12,405 bases of DNA from Larix sibirica (GCA_004151065.3 NWUY0300011337.1:38380-50784), one strand, 5' to 3'. Positions 1-9,223 are shown, counted from the stretch's first letter. The notes: generated by a model not told the origin, from the sequence alone. Made by a program: numbers and translations.

Positions 1-1283
1 TAACATACACACAACTTGAAATTATATTAATTTTCATAGTAGAAAAATAACATTATTTTGCATATTCACAAGCAAAAACATAACACTTATCTTTTGACCA
101 AATACAGTCCAAGAAATTGGCTGTGTACAAATAATTTTTTGTCCAACCATAGGCATCTAGTGAAAATACCACCCCTAAGCCGAACTATGAGGCCACTGAG
201 ATGAAGGAACCAAGCTACAAACTTTTATTTCACTCAATCCAACCCATTTGCTCTCATACTTAGTAAATATACTCATTACCGAGCATTATGGGCATCTCAT
301 TCAAGCCATCAAATATCCATGGCACTCTCTTTCACTTCCCCACATAACATAGAGAAGATATTCCCTTTCTTTGTTCAATAATGCCCTGGGGATATTCTTC
401 CCTCTAGCATTGTTTAGTGTGGAAAGAAAGAGTCCAATCCATGTAATGCTTTATGGGAATTGCTTGTTAGAATAATACTTGGTTCTTAAGCATCTAAATA
501 GAAACAATTGCATAATGGGTAAAGGATCCTTATCTTGCCCATCCTCTATGCTCTCCTATTTCCATCTATTTGTCATAAAGGGTCTGTAATTTTCTATTCT
601 TAGTTCTAATTTGGTTAATTTTCAAATTAGCCGATTGTTAGCAATAGAGAATACAACCTAATCCACATAGTGCATGAACATGAAAATGATAGTATTCATG
701 GAGTGGGTGGCCAATTAGAGAGAAATTCGAGGAAATTGTGGCCGACAATATGATCCCTAACATGAGGAATGAAGTAAACTTACCCTTCCCATAATGAATG
801 TAATCGACCCACTCTGCCATATTGAAGGTTTGTATTACATTGCCTTCTGTATTTCTCGTTAGCTTTAAATCTACAACATATATGTTATGGACTTGCAATC
901 CATTTTGAATAGTTGGAATCCACCAACAAACGATGTTAATATCATACTAAAAACTTTGATTGAACCACCCTAATACCACTCAAATGAAACCACATAGCAA
1001 GCGCCTCATAGCATTTGTTTCAATACTCTCTTTTTTGCTTCATCACACCTACTTTACTTCCCATTTTTTTCCTTTCGGCATTCCTTTGCACCTTCTGGGG
1101 CGATTGCTAGTAAATAAAACTTAGATGGGAGGATAACACTTCATCTTATAACCATTCGAGTTAAATAAATGGACAATATTATATGCATCATTATTTCCGT
1201 GAAAAAATCTTCTAAATAATTAAGCATACGAAGATTTCAATATTATATTTAACAAAGAGTTACACAACAACAATTATTTTTTG
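1..1283. other. AT-rich intergenic DNA, no gene recognised
   Basis: I see nothing coding here on either strand. The open frames are short, start and stop without context, and encode low-complexity residues. The only small structure is a perfect 8-bp inverted repeat (606-613 and 623-630, CTAATTTG/CAAATTAG) with a 9-base loop. In DNA this AT-rich it could be chance. Confidence 0.6.
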
Positions 1284-1391
1284 CAATAAAAATGACTAGG
1301 ACCTATTCAGTAATACTAGCTCTTAAATTTGAGTTTACAATAAAAATGACAAGGACCTATTCAGTAATACTAGCTCTTAAATTTGAGTTTG
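1284..1391. repeat. Two-copy tandem repeat, 54-bp unit
   Basis: The unit starting CAATAAAAATGAC at 1284-1337 is repeated directly at 1338-1391. The copies differ at one internal base (T at 1297, A in the second copy) and at the last base. The near identity suggests a fairly recent local duplication. No open frame or known element is associated with it. Confidence 0.92.
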
Positions 1392-1661
1392 TTTTTTTAT
1401 AATGAATTATAGTTTTTTGGATTAAGGGTTTTAATATTTTAATTTTAAAAGTTCACACTATATTCATGTTTTTATTCATCTTCCTTAAAGATGCTAAGAG
1501 GACACAAATATAGAGTCAAAATGCACAAGTATATGGTTAGAATGATTTAAATCCAATAAACGAGGGAGGGTGTTGTTTGTACATGCAAGGTTAGGAAAAT
1601 TATTGTAAAAGTTGAAAGGTGTAAAGGTTGTGATAGCAAATACTAAGAGCAATAAAGATGC

Positions 1662-2000
1662 ATGAAAAGGCTTGAAGGAAAACATGAGTTGCAAAGGGAG
1701 AGCATCCAACAAATATGCATAGAAGTTATGGGTGGGCTCTTGTTAGTTTTCTCCTTAACAACAATCAACAACAATCCCATGGAGGAGAAGGATCTCACTT
1801 CTACACTTTTCAACCTTCACATCCATTTAGCAAACAATATTCCATGCATGTTTGATAGCTGGCATGATTCCTACACTATTAAAGCTTGTCTCCAATCATA
1901 ATGAAGGACTCATCGACAAATTCTTGGCATTCCTTGTCATGGTCACTACCCACCATGAGGCGACCAAAATAATGGTGAAGGTGAAGTCATTTCAGTACTT
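1662..2000 (+). pseudogene. Relic of an ARM-repeat (possibly U-box) protein gene
   Basis: This is a broken coding fragment that spans two frames. In the first frame, about 1797-1838 reads STLFNLHIHLAN, close to the ATALFNLSIHxEN signature of plant armadillo repeats in U-box E3 ligases. Just downstream the reading continues in the +1 frame: from 1855, IAGMIPTLLKLVSNHNEG, the usual (E/D)AGxIPxLLxLLS start of the next ARM helix, then LIDKFLAFLVMVTTHHEA. The junction between them (about 1846-1856) needs a one-base shift, where a word like MFDAGMIP is split. No U-box, start codon or intron signal is visible. The similarity fades after about 2000. The known role of the family is substrate recognition in ubiquitination. 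Here I infer a non-functional gene scrap, possibly carried in by a duplication or a transposon. The call rests on pattern memory only. Confidence 0.38.
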
Positions 2001-2102
2001 ATTTTTCTCAATTGTTCTTCCATGCCAACTTTACAAAATGTCAAGTAGACACTTCTATTAATGATAGAAGTATTACTAAGATAATCATGAAATGCATTTA
2101 TG

Positions 2103-2226
2103 CAAGCTCAACCAACACCCTTTGAGCCAACCATTGACATCGAGTAATAATTGTTTCCCCAAGCTCAACCAATACCCTTTAAGCCAACCATTGACACCAT
2201 TGACACCTAGTAATAATTGTTCCCAA
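2103..2226. repeat. Two-copy tandem repeat, about 57-bp unit
   Basis: The unit starting CAAGCTCAACCAA at 2103-2159 is repeated at 2160-2226. The second copy carries an extra 10 bp or so inside it, made by a further duplication of CCATTGACA. Apart from that insertion the copies differ by only a few substitutions, such as GAGCC/AAGCC and ATCGAG/ACCTAG. No gene is associated. Confidence 0.88.
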
Positions 2227-2472
2227 ACATACTAGATCCAAACTTCTCCCATAATCATATTACTTGCTTCATTAGTTCGATTACTTGTTCACCAACCTTC
2301 AATGTTAAGAGGGAACATAACAATTTGCAACCCTTATCAATAATCCCACCAACTCCACTTACCCCGTGCCATTCTTCTAGAGTATATTCTAAAACTTAGG
2401 GACTTCCTACAACTAGATATTTGGTTGATGCATTTCATGATAATCGACGAGCTTGAATACACATAACTACTT
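2227..2472. other. Unassigned spacer before the LINE
   Basis: I recognise no gene or element here. It may contain part of the LINE 5' UTR, but there is nothing to mark that boundary beyond the weak target-site duplication candidate at 2465-2472. Confidence 0.4.
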
Positions 2473-2483
2473 ATACAACGACT

Positions 2484-3937
2484 TTGGCAGTGGAGTCACA
2501 TTTGGCTACTCCTGTTAAGGCACAGAGGAAGATTAAGTGGAGCATCAAGGCTGAGCGGGCAGCAAAGAATAGATTTCAGTGCACTCTAGACCGATAAGTT
2601 ACTATGGATATGGTTCAATGTTTGGCGTCACGGGCGTCACGGGCTCTCATAGGGAAACTTGAGTATATGCGGTTGATCCGAGTGGAGGTGGTTGAATGGA
2701 TAACGAGGGCTTGGAAGCCTATTATCCATTATGTTCTGTGTGTTATCATGCTTTCGAATGGTTGGATTTACTTCAATTTTTTGTCGGAGGAGACGCTACA
2801 GGTGATTCTGGACAAGTTATGGGTTTTGGGTACAGGTTCGCTGGTCCTATAGCGCTGGCAACTGAGGAAACGACATCTCTAGGTGCTCTTCCTGGACTTT
2901 CCTCTTCATTGTTGGAGCTTCCAGGCATTTATGGGCATTGCAAATGCCATTGGACGTTTTATTCTTATTGAATAAAGCGCGTTAATGGCGACTGAAGGAA
3001 TGTGCCCTAGGTTTTGGTAGAGGTGGATGTCTCTGATGGATTCCCTGCTGAAGTTGAGGTTAATTGGGAACACGGGGTGTTTATCCAATAGTTAGATTAC
3101 TGGAGCATTCCATTTCGGTGTTTCAACTGCCGGCGTGCTGGACATTTACGACAAGACTGTAAGGGGTCTAAGGTAATCTTGGATGAGGGTTCTTCAAAGC
3201 CTTTGAAGGCTGTGGACCCTGCTCAGACTATTGATCTACCTATTCCCTACAATGCGAAGTCGGCCATGGAATGTTTGGGTAAGTTTAAAGCTTTCATACC
3301 TCTTCTTTTAAAATCCATTTCTTTTTAGGAATTAAATATGGGTTTGCTCGACGGTTTAGGGGTCTCAAGTAGTGAGGAGAACCTGTCCTTAGCCCCTAGA
3401 GCATTATTTCCTCTTGGAATGGAAGAAGACTCTGCCCTAGGTGGGGCTCTTAAGGAATCTTTGAAGCTTGTCCATGAATACTTACCTAGGCATGAGGGTT
3501 TGGGATTAGACCTCACTTCAAATCCGGTCGGCGAGAATGATGATCTGAAACCTTAGTCATCCATAGACACCACCGCTTCACTGCCAGGTTCTGGGGGGGA
3601 TGCTTCTTCCCCTTTCAATCATGGGATTGGATCTGTAAAATCCTTCGCTCATTGCACACCAGAACCAGATAAGGTTCCCATGCCGATATTTGCGGGTTCT
3701 GCATCTGCTAGGGATATCGGGTCAAGGTTATCCTTTGGGTCCATAAATTGTGTAAACGTCACTATCCAGAAAAATCCTACCCGGAGGAATATTAAAGAGG
3801 TGTGTCGGGATGGGGGGGTGGAAGGAAAATGGTTCAATCCCAAACTGTCCAGTGTTTCAGAGATTTCTCGGGATTTGAATCCCAGTCTTAATTTTGGGTC
3901 ACTTAGAGCAGGTGAAGGCCCTGTAGGCGGTTCCTAA
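2484..3937 (+). pseudogene. LINE ORF1 (DUF4283 plus CCHC knuckle), inactivated
   Basis: ORF1 proteins of plant L1 elements bind the element RNA and package it with ORF2p. Reading starts around TTG 2484 (TLAVESHLATPVKAQRK), perhaps a decayed ATG. A DUF4283-like region follows: RFQ near 2565, ALIGKLEYMRLIRVEVVEW at about 2640-2700, then GWIYFNFLSEE near 2760, and FPLHCWSFQAFMGIANAIG at about 2901-2955. One frameshift near 2970 moves the reading to the frame carrying FPAEVEVNW and the zinc knuckle at 3119-3160. A low-complexity C-terminal part (rich in S, G, E and D) runs to TAA 3935-3937. Premature stops: TAA 2595, TAG 2850, TAG 2880, TGA 2993, TAG 3008, TAG 3089, TAG 3326, TAG 3554. A 9-bp tandem duplication (GCGTCACGG twice, about 2625-2642) gives SRASRA. 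The final stop overlaps the ORF2 start. Confidence 0.88.
3119..3160 (+). other. CCHC zinc knuckle of ORF1
   Basis: The sequence encodes CFNCRRAGHLRQDC, a perfect C-x2-C-x4-H-x4-C spacing, preceded by YWSIPFR. The (L/I)PFRCxxC lead-in is typical of plant LINE ORF1 and gag-like knuckles, which bind nucleic acid. All four zinc ligands remain although the surrounding ORF is broken. Confidence 0.95.
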
Positions 3938-4620
3938 TGTTTATTACATATTTTAACATTAGGGGGATTAGTAGCCATCCCAAAAAGGCTTCCTTCAGGA
4001 ATTTTTTGGATACGGTTAACCCTTCTGTTGTTCTCCTTCAGGAGACTATGCATCTTGGGTCGGAGGCCTGTAAATTTTTCCTTGACATTCGTTCGCAATG
4101 GAAATGTTGTGGTATTGACTCTGTTGGTAGGTCGAGGGGGGAATTCTCGCTGCCTGGAACCCCTTGCAGGATGATCTTGTGCCTTTTATTCTTGTGCAAG
4201 CATCTTATTAGAAGGTCGTATAAGGGGTTTGGACCAGTACTTTTGCATTTTAAACCTTTATGGCCCTTATTGTGATAGAGAGAAGTTTTGGGATGAGATT
4301 TTTACAAATCCTATTATTAAGAATCAAAATTTGATTATTGGTGGCAACCTGAACTTTACTATGTCTGCTGATGAAGTGCGGGGATCGAGTCGTCTGGAGG
4401 ATCCTCTTGCTGGATATTTCAAGGAACATTTTGACTCTTTGGGGTTAGTCGATGTAACACCGTCGCATTTGGTGCCTACTTGGCATAATGGTAGAACTGG
4501 ACGATAGGGTATTGCAAAACGCTTAGACCGTTTCTTGGTCAAGGATTCCTTGACTGGTTTGGGAGGTTGGCTCAGATCTTGGGGGGTGGCCACTGGAATT
4601 TCAGACCATAAAGTGATTAT
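3937..4620 (+). other. APE-like endonuclease domain of the LINE
   Basis: This family makes the target-site nick that primes reverse transcription. Visible landmarks: FNIRG with the metal-site Asn, LLQET with the catalytic Glu (about 4030), WNPLQDDLVPF in a short shifted frame (4155-4187), LNLYGPY (about 4250), LIIGGNLNFTMS (4331-4366), TWHNG, KRLDRFLV and SDHKVIILQ (about 4600). In active enzymes the fourth landmark reads GGDxN. Here the Asp codon is AAC at 4346, a G-to-A change that removes a catalytic acid. The Asp of RLDRF and the His of SDH are kept. Two frameshifts (about 4135 and 4200) nearly compensate, leaving about 70 bases in a third frame. Confidence 0.88.
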
Positions 4621-5448
4621 ACTTCAGATGAATTTCCAGGTCAAAAGATTGGTATACCCTTTTAAATTCAATAGTTCGTGGTTGGAGGAGAAGGCTTTTT
4701 GTGAAATGATCAAGAGTAAGTGGAACTCTCTCTCAGTTCCCGGACACCATTCACATCTGCACAAATTTCTTCACAAATTAGAATCCTTGAGGTCTGAGGT
4801 GAAGTCTTGGGAGTGTGAAAAGAAAAAATCTGATAATGCAGAATTGTGCAATATAGAGAATCAAATTGGTGAATTAGAAACAGGTGTTGATGTAGACCTC
4901 TTTTCTACCGATAGAAGAAATGAATTGTTGGGTATTTTCAAGCGAAAGAATTTGTTACTTGGTCAAAAAGAAAACACTTGGTGGTTAAAGAGACGAGCCT
5001 TATGGTTAGCTAAGGGCGAATGTAATACTCGGTTCTTCTAGCAATTTTCCAACTAGAGAAGGAATAGGAACACGATTTGGGAAGTCAATGGGGATGATGG
5101 AGTGTATAGATTGGATCATGAGTCTATCCAGTCGGCGGCTGAGACGTATTTCAGAGACTCCTATCATCAATGTCGTGTCAATAATTTAGCTTCACAACTA
5201 AGGATTATCAAATTATTTCCTAGATTTCTAAATGAGGAAGAAGGAAAGAAGATTGTGGGTGATGTCTCTTTGGAGGAGATCAAGGAAGTTTTAGTTCTCT
5301 GGTTAAGGAAAAAATCCCCGGGCCAGACGGCTGGACGGTAGAATTTTTCATACACTTCTTGGATCTGATGGGTCAAGAGATTCTTTTTGAGGTGGAGGAA
5401 TCCATAAAGAATGCGTTTATACCAAATAGGCTCAATGCCACTTATCTA

Positions 5449-6246
5449 GCTCTGATTCCGAAGAAGGATCGCCCAAGGGATTTTAGCGATTATTGTCCTA
5501 TTTCGCTGTGCAATACACTATATAAATTGATCTCGAAAATCATTGCAAGGCGCATTAAACCCTTCCTGGCTCGGCATATTTCTATGGAACTGTTTGGATT
5601 CCCGTTCAACCGCCAAATCTTGGATGCAGTTGGGGTGGCTCCGGAAAGTTTGCACTCTGTCAAGGTTAAGGCTTTATAGGCTTTTATTCTTAAGTTAGAT
5701 CTTATCAAGGCTTACGATTGTTTGGATTGGTCGTATCTTCACCTTATCCTTATTCAGATTGGCATTCCGGTTAACTTGGTGCAATGTATCATGGCATGCT
5801 TCTCATCGACTAGTTATGTGGTCTTGGTTAATGGATCCTCTTCCAATTTATTTTCTTGCAGCAGAGGCATAAGGCAAGGATGCTCGCTCTCTCTGCTTCT
5901 ATTCATCCTGGCGATAGAGGGCTTAAGCCGGCTTACCTACGAAGCTAAAGAGGAAAGAAAAATCTATGGCATTCGAATCACCAGGGCTTTGGCGATTACT
6001 CATCTGCTTTTTGTGGACGATGTTATGATATTCGGGGTTGCTTCTCTTACAGAATGGTTAAATTATCAATTTATTTTTGATGAATTTTGTCTGGCTTCAG
6101 GGATGGCTATTAGCATTAATAAATCTCCCTTTTTATATAATTATAAAGATGAAGGAATCATTGACTCTATGAGGTCGATATTCCCTTATGCTTTTGAACA
6201 CATTAACACAGGGTTCAAGTATCTGGGGTATTACCTAAAAGATAAC
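5449..6246 (+). other. Reverse transcriptase domain of the LINE
   Basis: The RNA-directed DNA polymerase core. SPGPDGWTVEFF just upstream (5315-5349) is the conserved lead-in, split by a one-base loss. Then come LALIPKK (about 5449), DFSDYCPISLCNTLYKLISK, LDLIKAYDCLDW with the first catalytic Asp (about 5695), RGIRQGCSLS (about 5863), HLLFVDD with the catalytic Asp pair (6016-6021), INKS, and FKYLGY (about 6214). Plant LINEs normally have FADD; here Ala is Val (GTG 6013). The usual SPLLF is SLLLF (CTG 5893 for a Pro codon). Both changes fit C-to-T decay. The catalytic acids survive, but TAG 5677 sits just before the LDL motif. Confidence 0.93.
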
Positions 6247-7109
6247 TGTTATAAGGTGCCAGACTGGAGGTGGTTACTTCAGAAAATTGATCACAGGATT
6301 AACAACTGGTCTTTGAGGTGGTTATCTATTAGAGGCCATCTTATTTTGGCACAGCCAATGATTCAAATTATTCTTGTTTATTGGTTCGGTCTGAGGAAGG
6401 TGCCTTCTTCGGTCATAAAGTGCATTCGAAGCAAGCTTTTTTGTTTCATTTGGTCTGGTAAGTTATCAGTGAAGAAGTGGCACTTAACATCTTTGTAGGA
6501 TTTATCATGGCTGAAGAACACTAGGGGGTGGGGATTGAAAAATATGGAGTGCTTCAATTTGGCAATGTTGACAAAAAGTCTGTGGTGGGCCTTGACGGAT
6601 GGTGGATTATGGAGTTGCGTCATTCACTCTAAATACTTGAAAACTCCTACATCAATCCACTAGATACGTAATCCGAAGCCAGTTGGCTCTTTGGTTTCAA
6701 TGGTTTGGCACAGTCTCATTGGAAATTTCTAGTACATTGGTCCTTGGCTCAAGTGGAAGGTGGGGAGAGGCTCAGAGCTTTTATTGGTATAGATTCCTTC
6801 CTAGGCGATGGGGGTGCTTACCTTCTCCATGCGGGGTTGATTAATGAACTACATGAGCAGAGAGTAGTTGTCTTGTCGCAGGTATATAGATGTTGTACTG
6901 ATCTTGGCAATCCATGTTGGCTCAGTGCCACCGATCTGAATCTCTCGAGACATTAGACTCAAGCATGGGAGGCTGACATTACCAACCTCTCAGTTGTGGG
7001 TGTCCGATTGACTGATATGGAGGATAGATTGATCTGGGATGGACCAGACTCTAATGCAATGTTGTCTGTGGATAAGATTTATAGTTTGGTGCTTCGTGAA
7101 TTAAACGCA

Positions 7110-7320
7110 CAACCTATATTGAAATGGTGGTTCTCAAAACTCTGGAGATGGAAGTTACCTTTAAAGCTAAAATGCTTTCTCTGGTTGTGCCTACAGGATA
7201 AAATTATGACATGGAGAAATATTCAGAGAAGAGGACTACACGGGCCGAGACGTTGCATTCTGTGCCAAGATGACAATGAAGACACACTTCACCTTTTTGT
7301 ACACTGTCGTTTCGTGAGGG
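7110..7320 (+). other. zf-RVT (Cys/His) domain of the LINE
   Basis: The stretch WWFSKLWRWKLPLKLKCFLW is the classic start of the zf-RVT family found between RT and RNase H in plant LINE ORF2. It ends with CILCQDD, then DTLHLFVHC, giving a C-x2-C...H-x3-C set of likely zinc ligands (Cys at 7254 and 7263). The domain is probably for nucleic-acid binding. All ligands are present. Confidence 0.9.
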
Positions 7321-7613
7321 AAGTCTGGATGGAACTACGCAGCAGGGTATTTATTCCCGACTCTTGGAAACATAACAACTTGAGTGATTGTTTGTATAAT
7401 TGGCTTCGACAATGCGGTAATTGCAAACTTATGCCCATGTTCTACATAGATGGTATTTGGAGAACAAGGAATGATGGGATCTTCAATAACATAACCCCAC
7501 AGGTCTCAACCACTGCCAAAATAATTATGTTACGTTGGAAGGACTTCCCGGAGGCTGGGTGTAAGAAGAAATGTCGACTGGTTTCCTTTCCAAGGATGGA
7601 GGAAGAGGTAGTA

Positions 7614-7985
7614 CACGGTTTTTTTGACGGTGCTTCTAAGTCCGGCATGTGTGGAGCCAGCGTTGTTTTTTATCTTTGAAAGGATCACTTCATTCACACA
7701 CAGGTGGGGATTGGCATAGGGGACTGTCTAAAAGATGAGCTGCTGGCTCTACGCTGCTTACTTTGGTTTGCTTGTAGGAGGGGTTATATTTCCTTGTCCA
7801 TCTACAGAGATTCTCAGGTGGTAACCAAATGGTTCAACGATTTGCATCTGATCAAATTCCTTCTGTTGGAGCCATGGGCTAATGACATCATCAGATTAAA
7901 GAAAACCTTTGCTCAAATTTACTACACTCATATCTATCGTGAAGCAAACATGGCATCTGATCGCCTTTCTAAGAAAGCTTTTGGG
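7614..7985 (+). other. RNase H domain at the LINE ORF2 C terminus
   Basis: This removes RNA from the RNA:DNA hybrid. The four catalytic acids of type I RNase H are visible in order: Asp in FFDGASK (7626), Glu in KDELLALRCLLWFA (7737), Asp in YRDSQVV (7809), and Asp in HIYREANMASDRLSK (7959). A subset of plant L1 elements is known to carry such a domain, described as archaea-like and acquired secondarily. The HxYREANxxxDxLSK end fits that form. TGA 7677 splits the domain after the first strand, probably from CGA by C-to-T change. Confidence 0.92.
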
Positions 7986-8054
7986 CCTATAGATGGACTT
8001 CTCCATTATGTGGAATCTGTGGACAACAGGGTAGTAGTCGAGAGCTCTATCTAG

Positions 8055-8336
8055 GCATTCTAAAGTTGGGGGAGTGGTCTTCTATTTTGTGTCTCTTCTC
8101 CTTTTGTCACGATTCTCTGATAGCTGGTCAAAGCGTTATTAGTAACAAGCTTTTGGGGTTTAAGCGGTTTGTTTTTTTGTATAAATTATACCATATGATC
8201 AATCTATGATAGGCTAAGCCATGTGGCTCATGTAGAGCAGTACTGAGCATTCGAACAAGTTATGATATCTCTGATGTGACTATGATTTTATTACTTAAAA
8301 TATCAAGTTATGTTTTTTCTTTCTGAAACAATAAAA
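8055..8336 (+). other. LINE 3' UTR with possible poly(A) signal
   Basis: Noncoding sequence after the ORF2 stop, with T-rich runs (8168-8180, 8313-8319). AATAAA at 8330-8335 could be the polyadenylation signal and AATAAAA the remains of a short A tail. The end is inferred from the 8-bp match AACTACTT that follows it and also sits just before the 5' end; that match could be chance. Confidence 0.5.
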
Positions 8337-8344
8337 ACTACTTT

Positions 8345-8766
8345 CATTTTATCCCCTTTAGATTGTTTTTTGTTTTATTTTCATTGTTTTGACAGATTCT
8401 CTCGTACCTTTTTTTTACACATGCTTCTCATATCATAACGTGGAAATTGTGCAACTCACCATTAAAGAATATATTCAATGAAGCTACATTACTTTATAAC
8501 ATTGAACTATTTAATCTCCTTTTTGTAAGAAGCCACAAGTGGGAAACTTATGTTTCATTGAAGTCATCGAAACATACCCTTCGTCTTAAAAATTACAAGT
8601 TTTGTTTGAGAAGAAAATAAATTACATTTTTAATGCATTGTTATACTTACAGAGGAAGATGTCACTTTGCAAATAATGACAATATTAAAAGTATTACTAC
8701 ATTTAAATTTAAGAGAAGTTGTAGTGTGATAAAGAACTATCTGATAAGATAAAATCAATATATGAG
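8345..8766. other. AT-rich spacer, no gene recognised
   Basis: Nothing recognisable on either strand between the L1-type LINE and the second LINE fragment. It may include unrecognised decayed sequence of the second element upstream of its conserved C terminus. Confidence 0.5.
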
Positions 8767-9223
8767 GCATTGAGGAGGTGATCAACCCTAATCTAGAAGA
8801 TCAAAAGTATCTCTCTCTTTTAACTAGCATAAAGAAGAAGATCCACATAACTAAGATAAGAATGACCTCTCATGAGCTACATAGTGAAACAAGGAATTGT
8901 ACATTTCCTAAAACTCTGTGGGATGAAAGGATTTGTCATCTTTGTGAGACTTCGAGTGTTGAGGATGAAAAGCACTTTCTCCTAGATTTACCTGTGTACA
9001 CCCACATAAGATATCAATTTCATTTTTTTTTACAATACAGACCTACCTAACCTTGTAACTTATCAAAACTATGGTAATTTAGGAACACTCCTCTCCAAAC
9101 TTTTGAACATAGAAATAAAATTCTAAAGGAAACCAAGTAGGTACTTCCTTTTCTTTCATAAGGCCTGATAGACCAAAATTGATATCAATGGATGTTAACT
9201 AATATATATATATATATATATAT
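8767..9223 (+). mobile_element. 3' fragment of a second non-LTR element, copy 1
   Basis: The frame from 8778 encodes ITKIRMTSHELHSETRN and then WDERICHLCETSSVEDEKHF. This matches the C-terminal signature of many non-LTR polymerases: a KxR-x-(S/T)-x-H-x-L basic stretch, then CxxC...VEDExHFLxxCPxY. The last Cys of that motif is Leu here (DLPVY) while copy 2 keeps ECPAY. After a shift near 9020 the reading would resume, with FEHRNKILKET at about 9101-9133. It ends at GGATGTTAA (9190-9198) followed by (AT)11 at 9202-9223. A microsatellite-like tail is known for some LINE clades such as RTE. The clade cannot be assigned by eye. It is clearly different from the L1 element upstream. Confidence 0.72.
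9202..9223. repeat. (AT)11 microsatellite
   Basis: Eleven uninterrupted AT units directly after the 3' end of the second LINE fragment. The placement suggests it is the element's tail or grew from it. Copy 2 has only TAATAACC at the equivalent place. Confidence 0.95.

Larger units (their letters stand above)
3937..8054 (+). pseudogene. LINE ORF2 (endonuclease-RT-RNase H), inactivated
   Basis: ORF2p of L1-type elements nicks target DNA and reverse transcribes the element RNA at the nick. The start is ATG 3937 (MFITYFNIRG, the usual (W/F)NxRG opening of the endonuclease), which shares its A with the ORF1 stop. Domains in order: APE-like endonuclease to about 4630, a linker, RT at about 5449-6246, zf-RVT at about 7110-7320, RNase H at about 7614-7985, end at TAG 8052-8054. 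The length, about 1,370 codons, is right for a full-length plant L1 ORF2 with RNase H. Frameshifts: about 4130-4140, about 4197-4205, about 5322 (splitting SPGPDGW) and about 6776-6784. Premature stops: TAG at 4505, 5039, 5054, 5677, 6496, 6661, 6730 and 6954, and TGA at 7677. Several stop positions are flanked by perfectly conserved sequence, so the reading is secure. Confidence 0.93.
2473..8336 (+). mobile_element. Near full-length degenerate plant L1-type LINE with RNase H
   Basis: This is a non-LTR retrotransposon copied by target-primed reverse transcription. In order on the plus strand it holds a DUF4283-like ORF1 with a CCHC knuckle, then ORF2 with endonuclease, reverse transcriptase, a zf-RVT domain and a C-terminal RNase H. 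This is the domain order of plant L1 elements of the RNase H-bearing group. No LTRs are present. Both ORFs are broken by 17 in-frame stops and five frameshifts, so the copy is dead and not young. Its base composition is visibly richer in G and C than the flanks. The edges are inferred: coding similarity begins near 2484, and the 3' end is placed after an AATAAAA at 8330-8336. An 8-bp AACTACTT at 2465-2472 and 8337-8344 may be the target-site duplication. Confidence 0.93.

Noticed and set aside
606-630. 8-bp inverted repeat as a regulatory hairpin
   Set aside because: It is isolated, AT-rich, far from any gene, and of a length expected by chance.
638-898. Minus-strand open frame of 86 codons
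   Set aside because: No recognisable domain, no neighbours, and composition as expected for AT-rich noncoding DNA.
3649-3843. Minus-strand open frames opposite LINE ORF1, also 3325-3516 and 4324-4593
   Set aside because: They mirror the plus-strand LINE coding sequence and have no domain of their own.
2595-7679. Reassignment or readthrough of TAG as Gln in the LINE
   Set aside because: TAG is the dominant stop, but frameshifts, a lost endonuclease acid and other decay are also present, and ORF2 itself ends in TAG at the expected place. Methylation-driven C-to-T decay explains it better.
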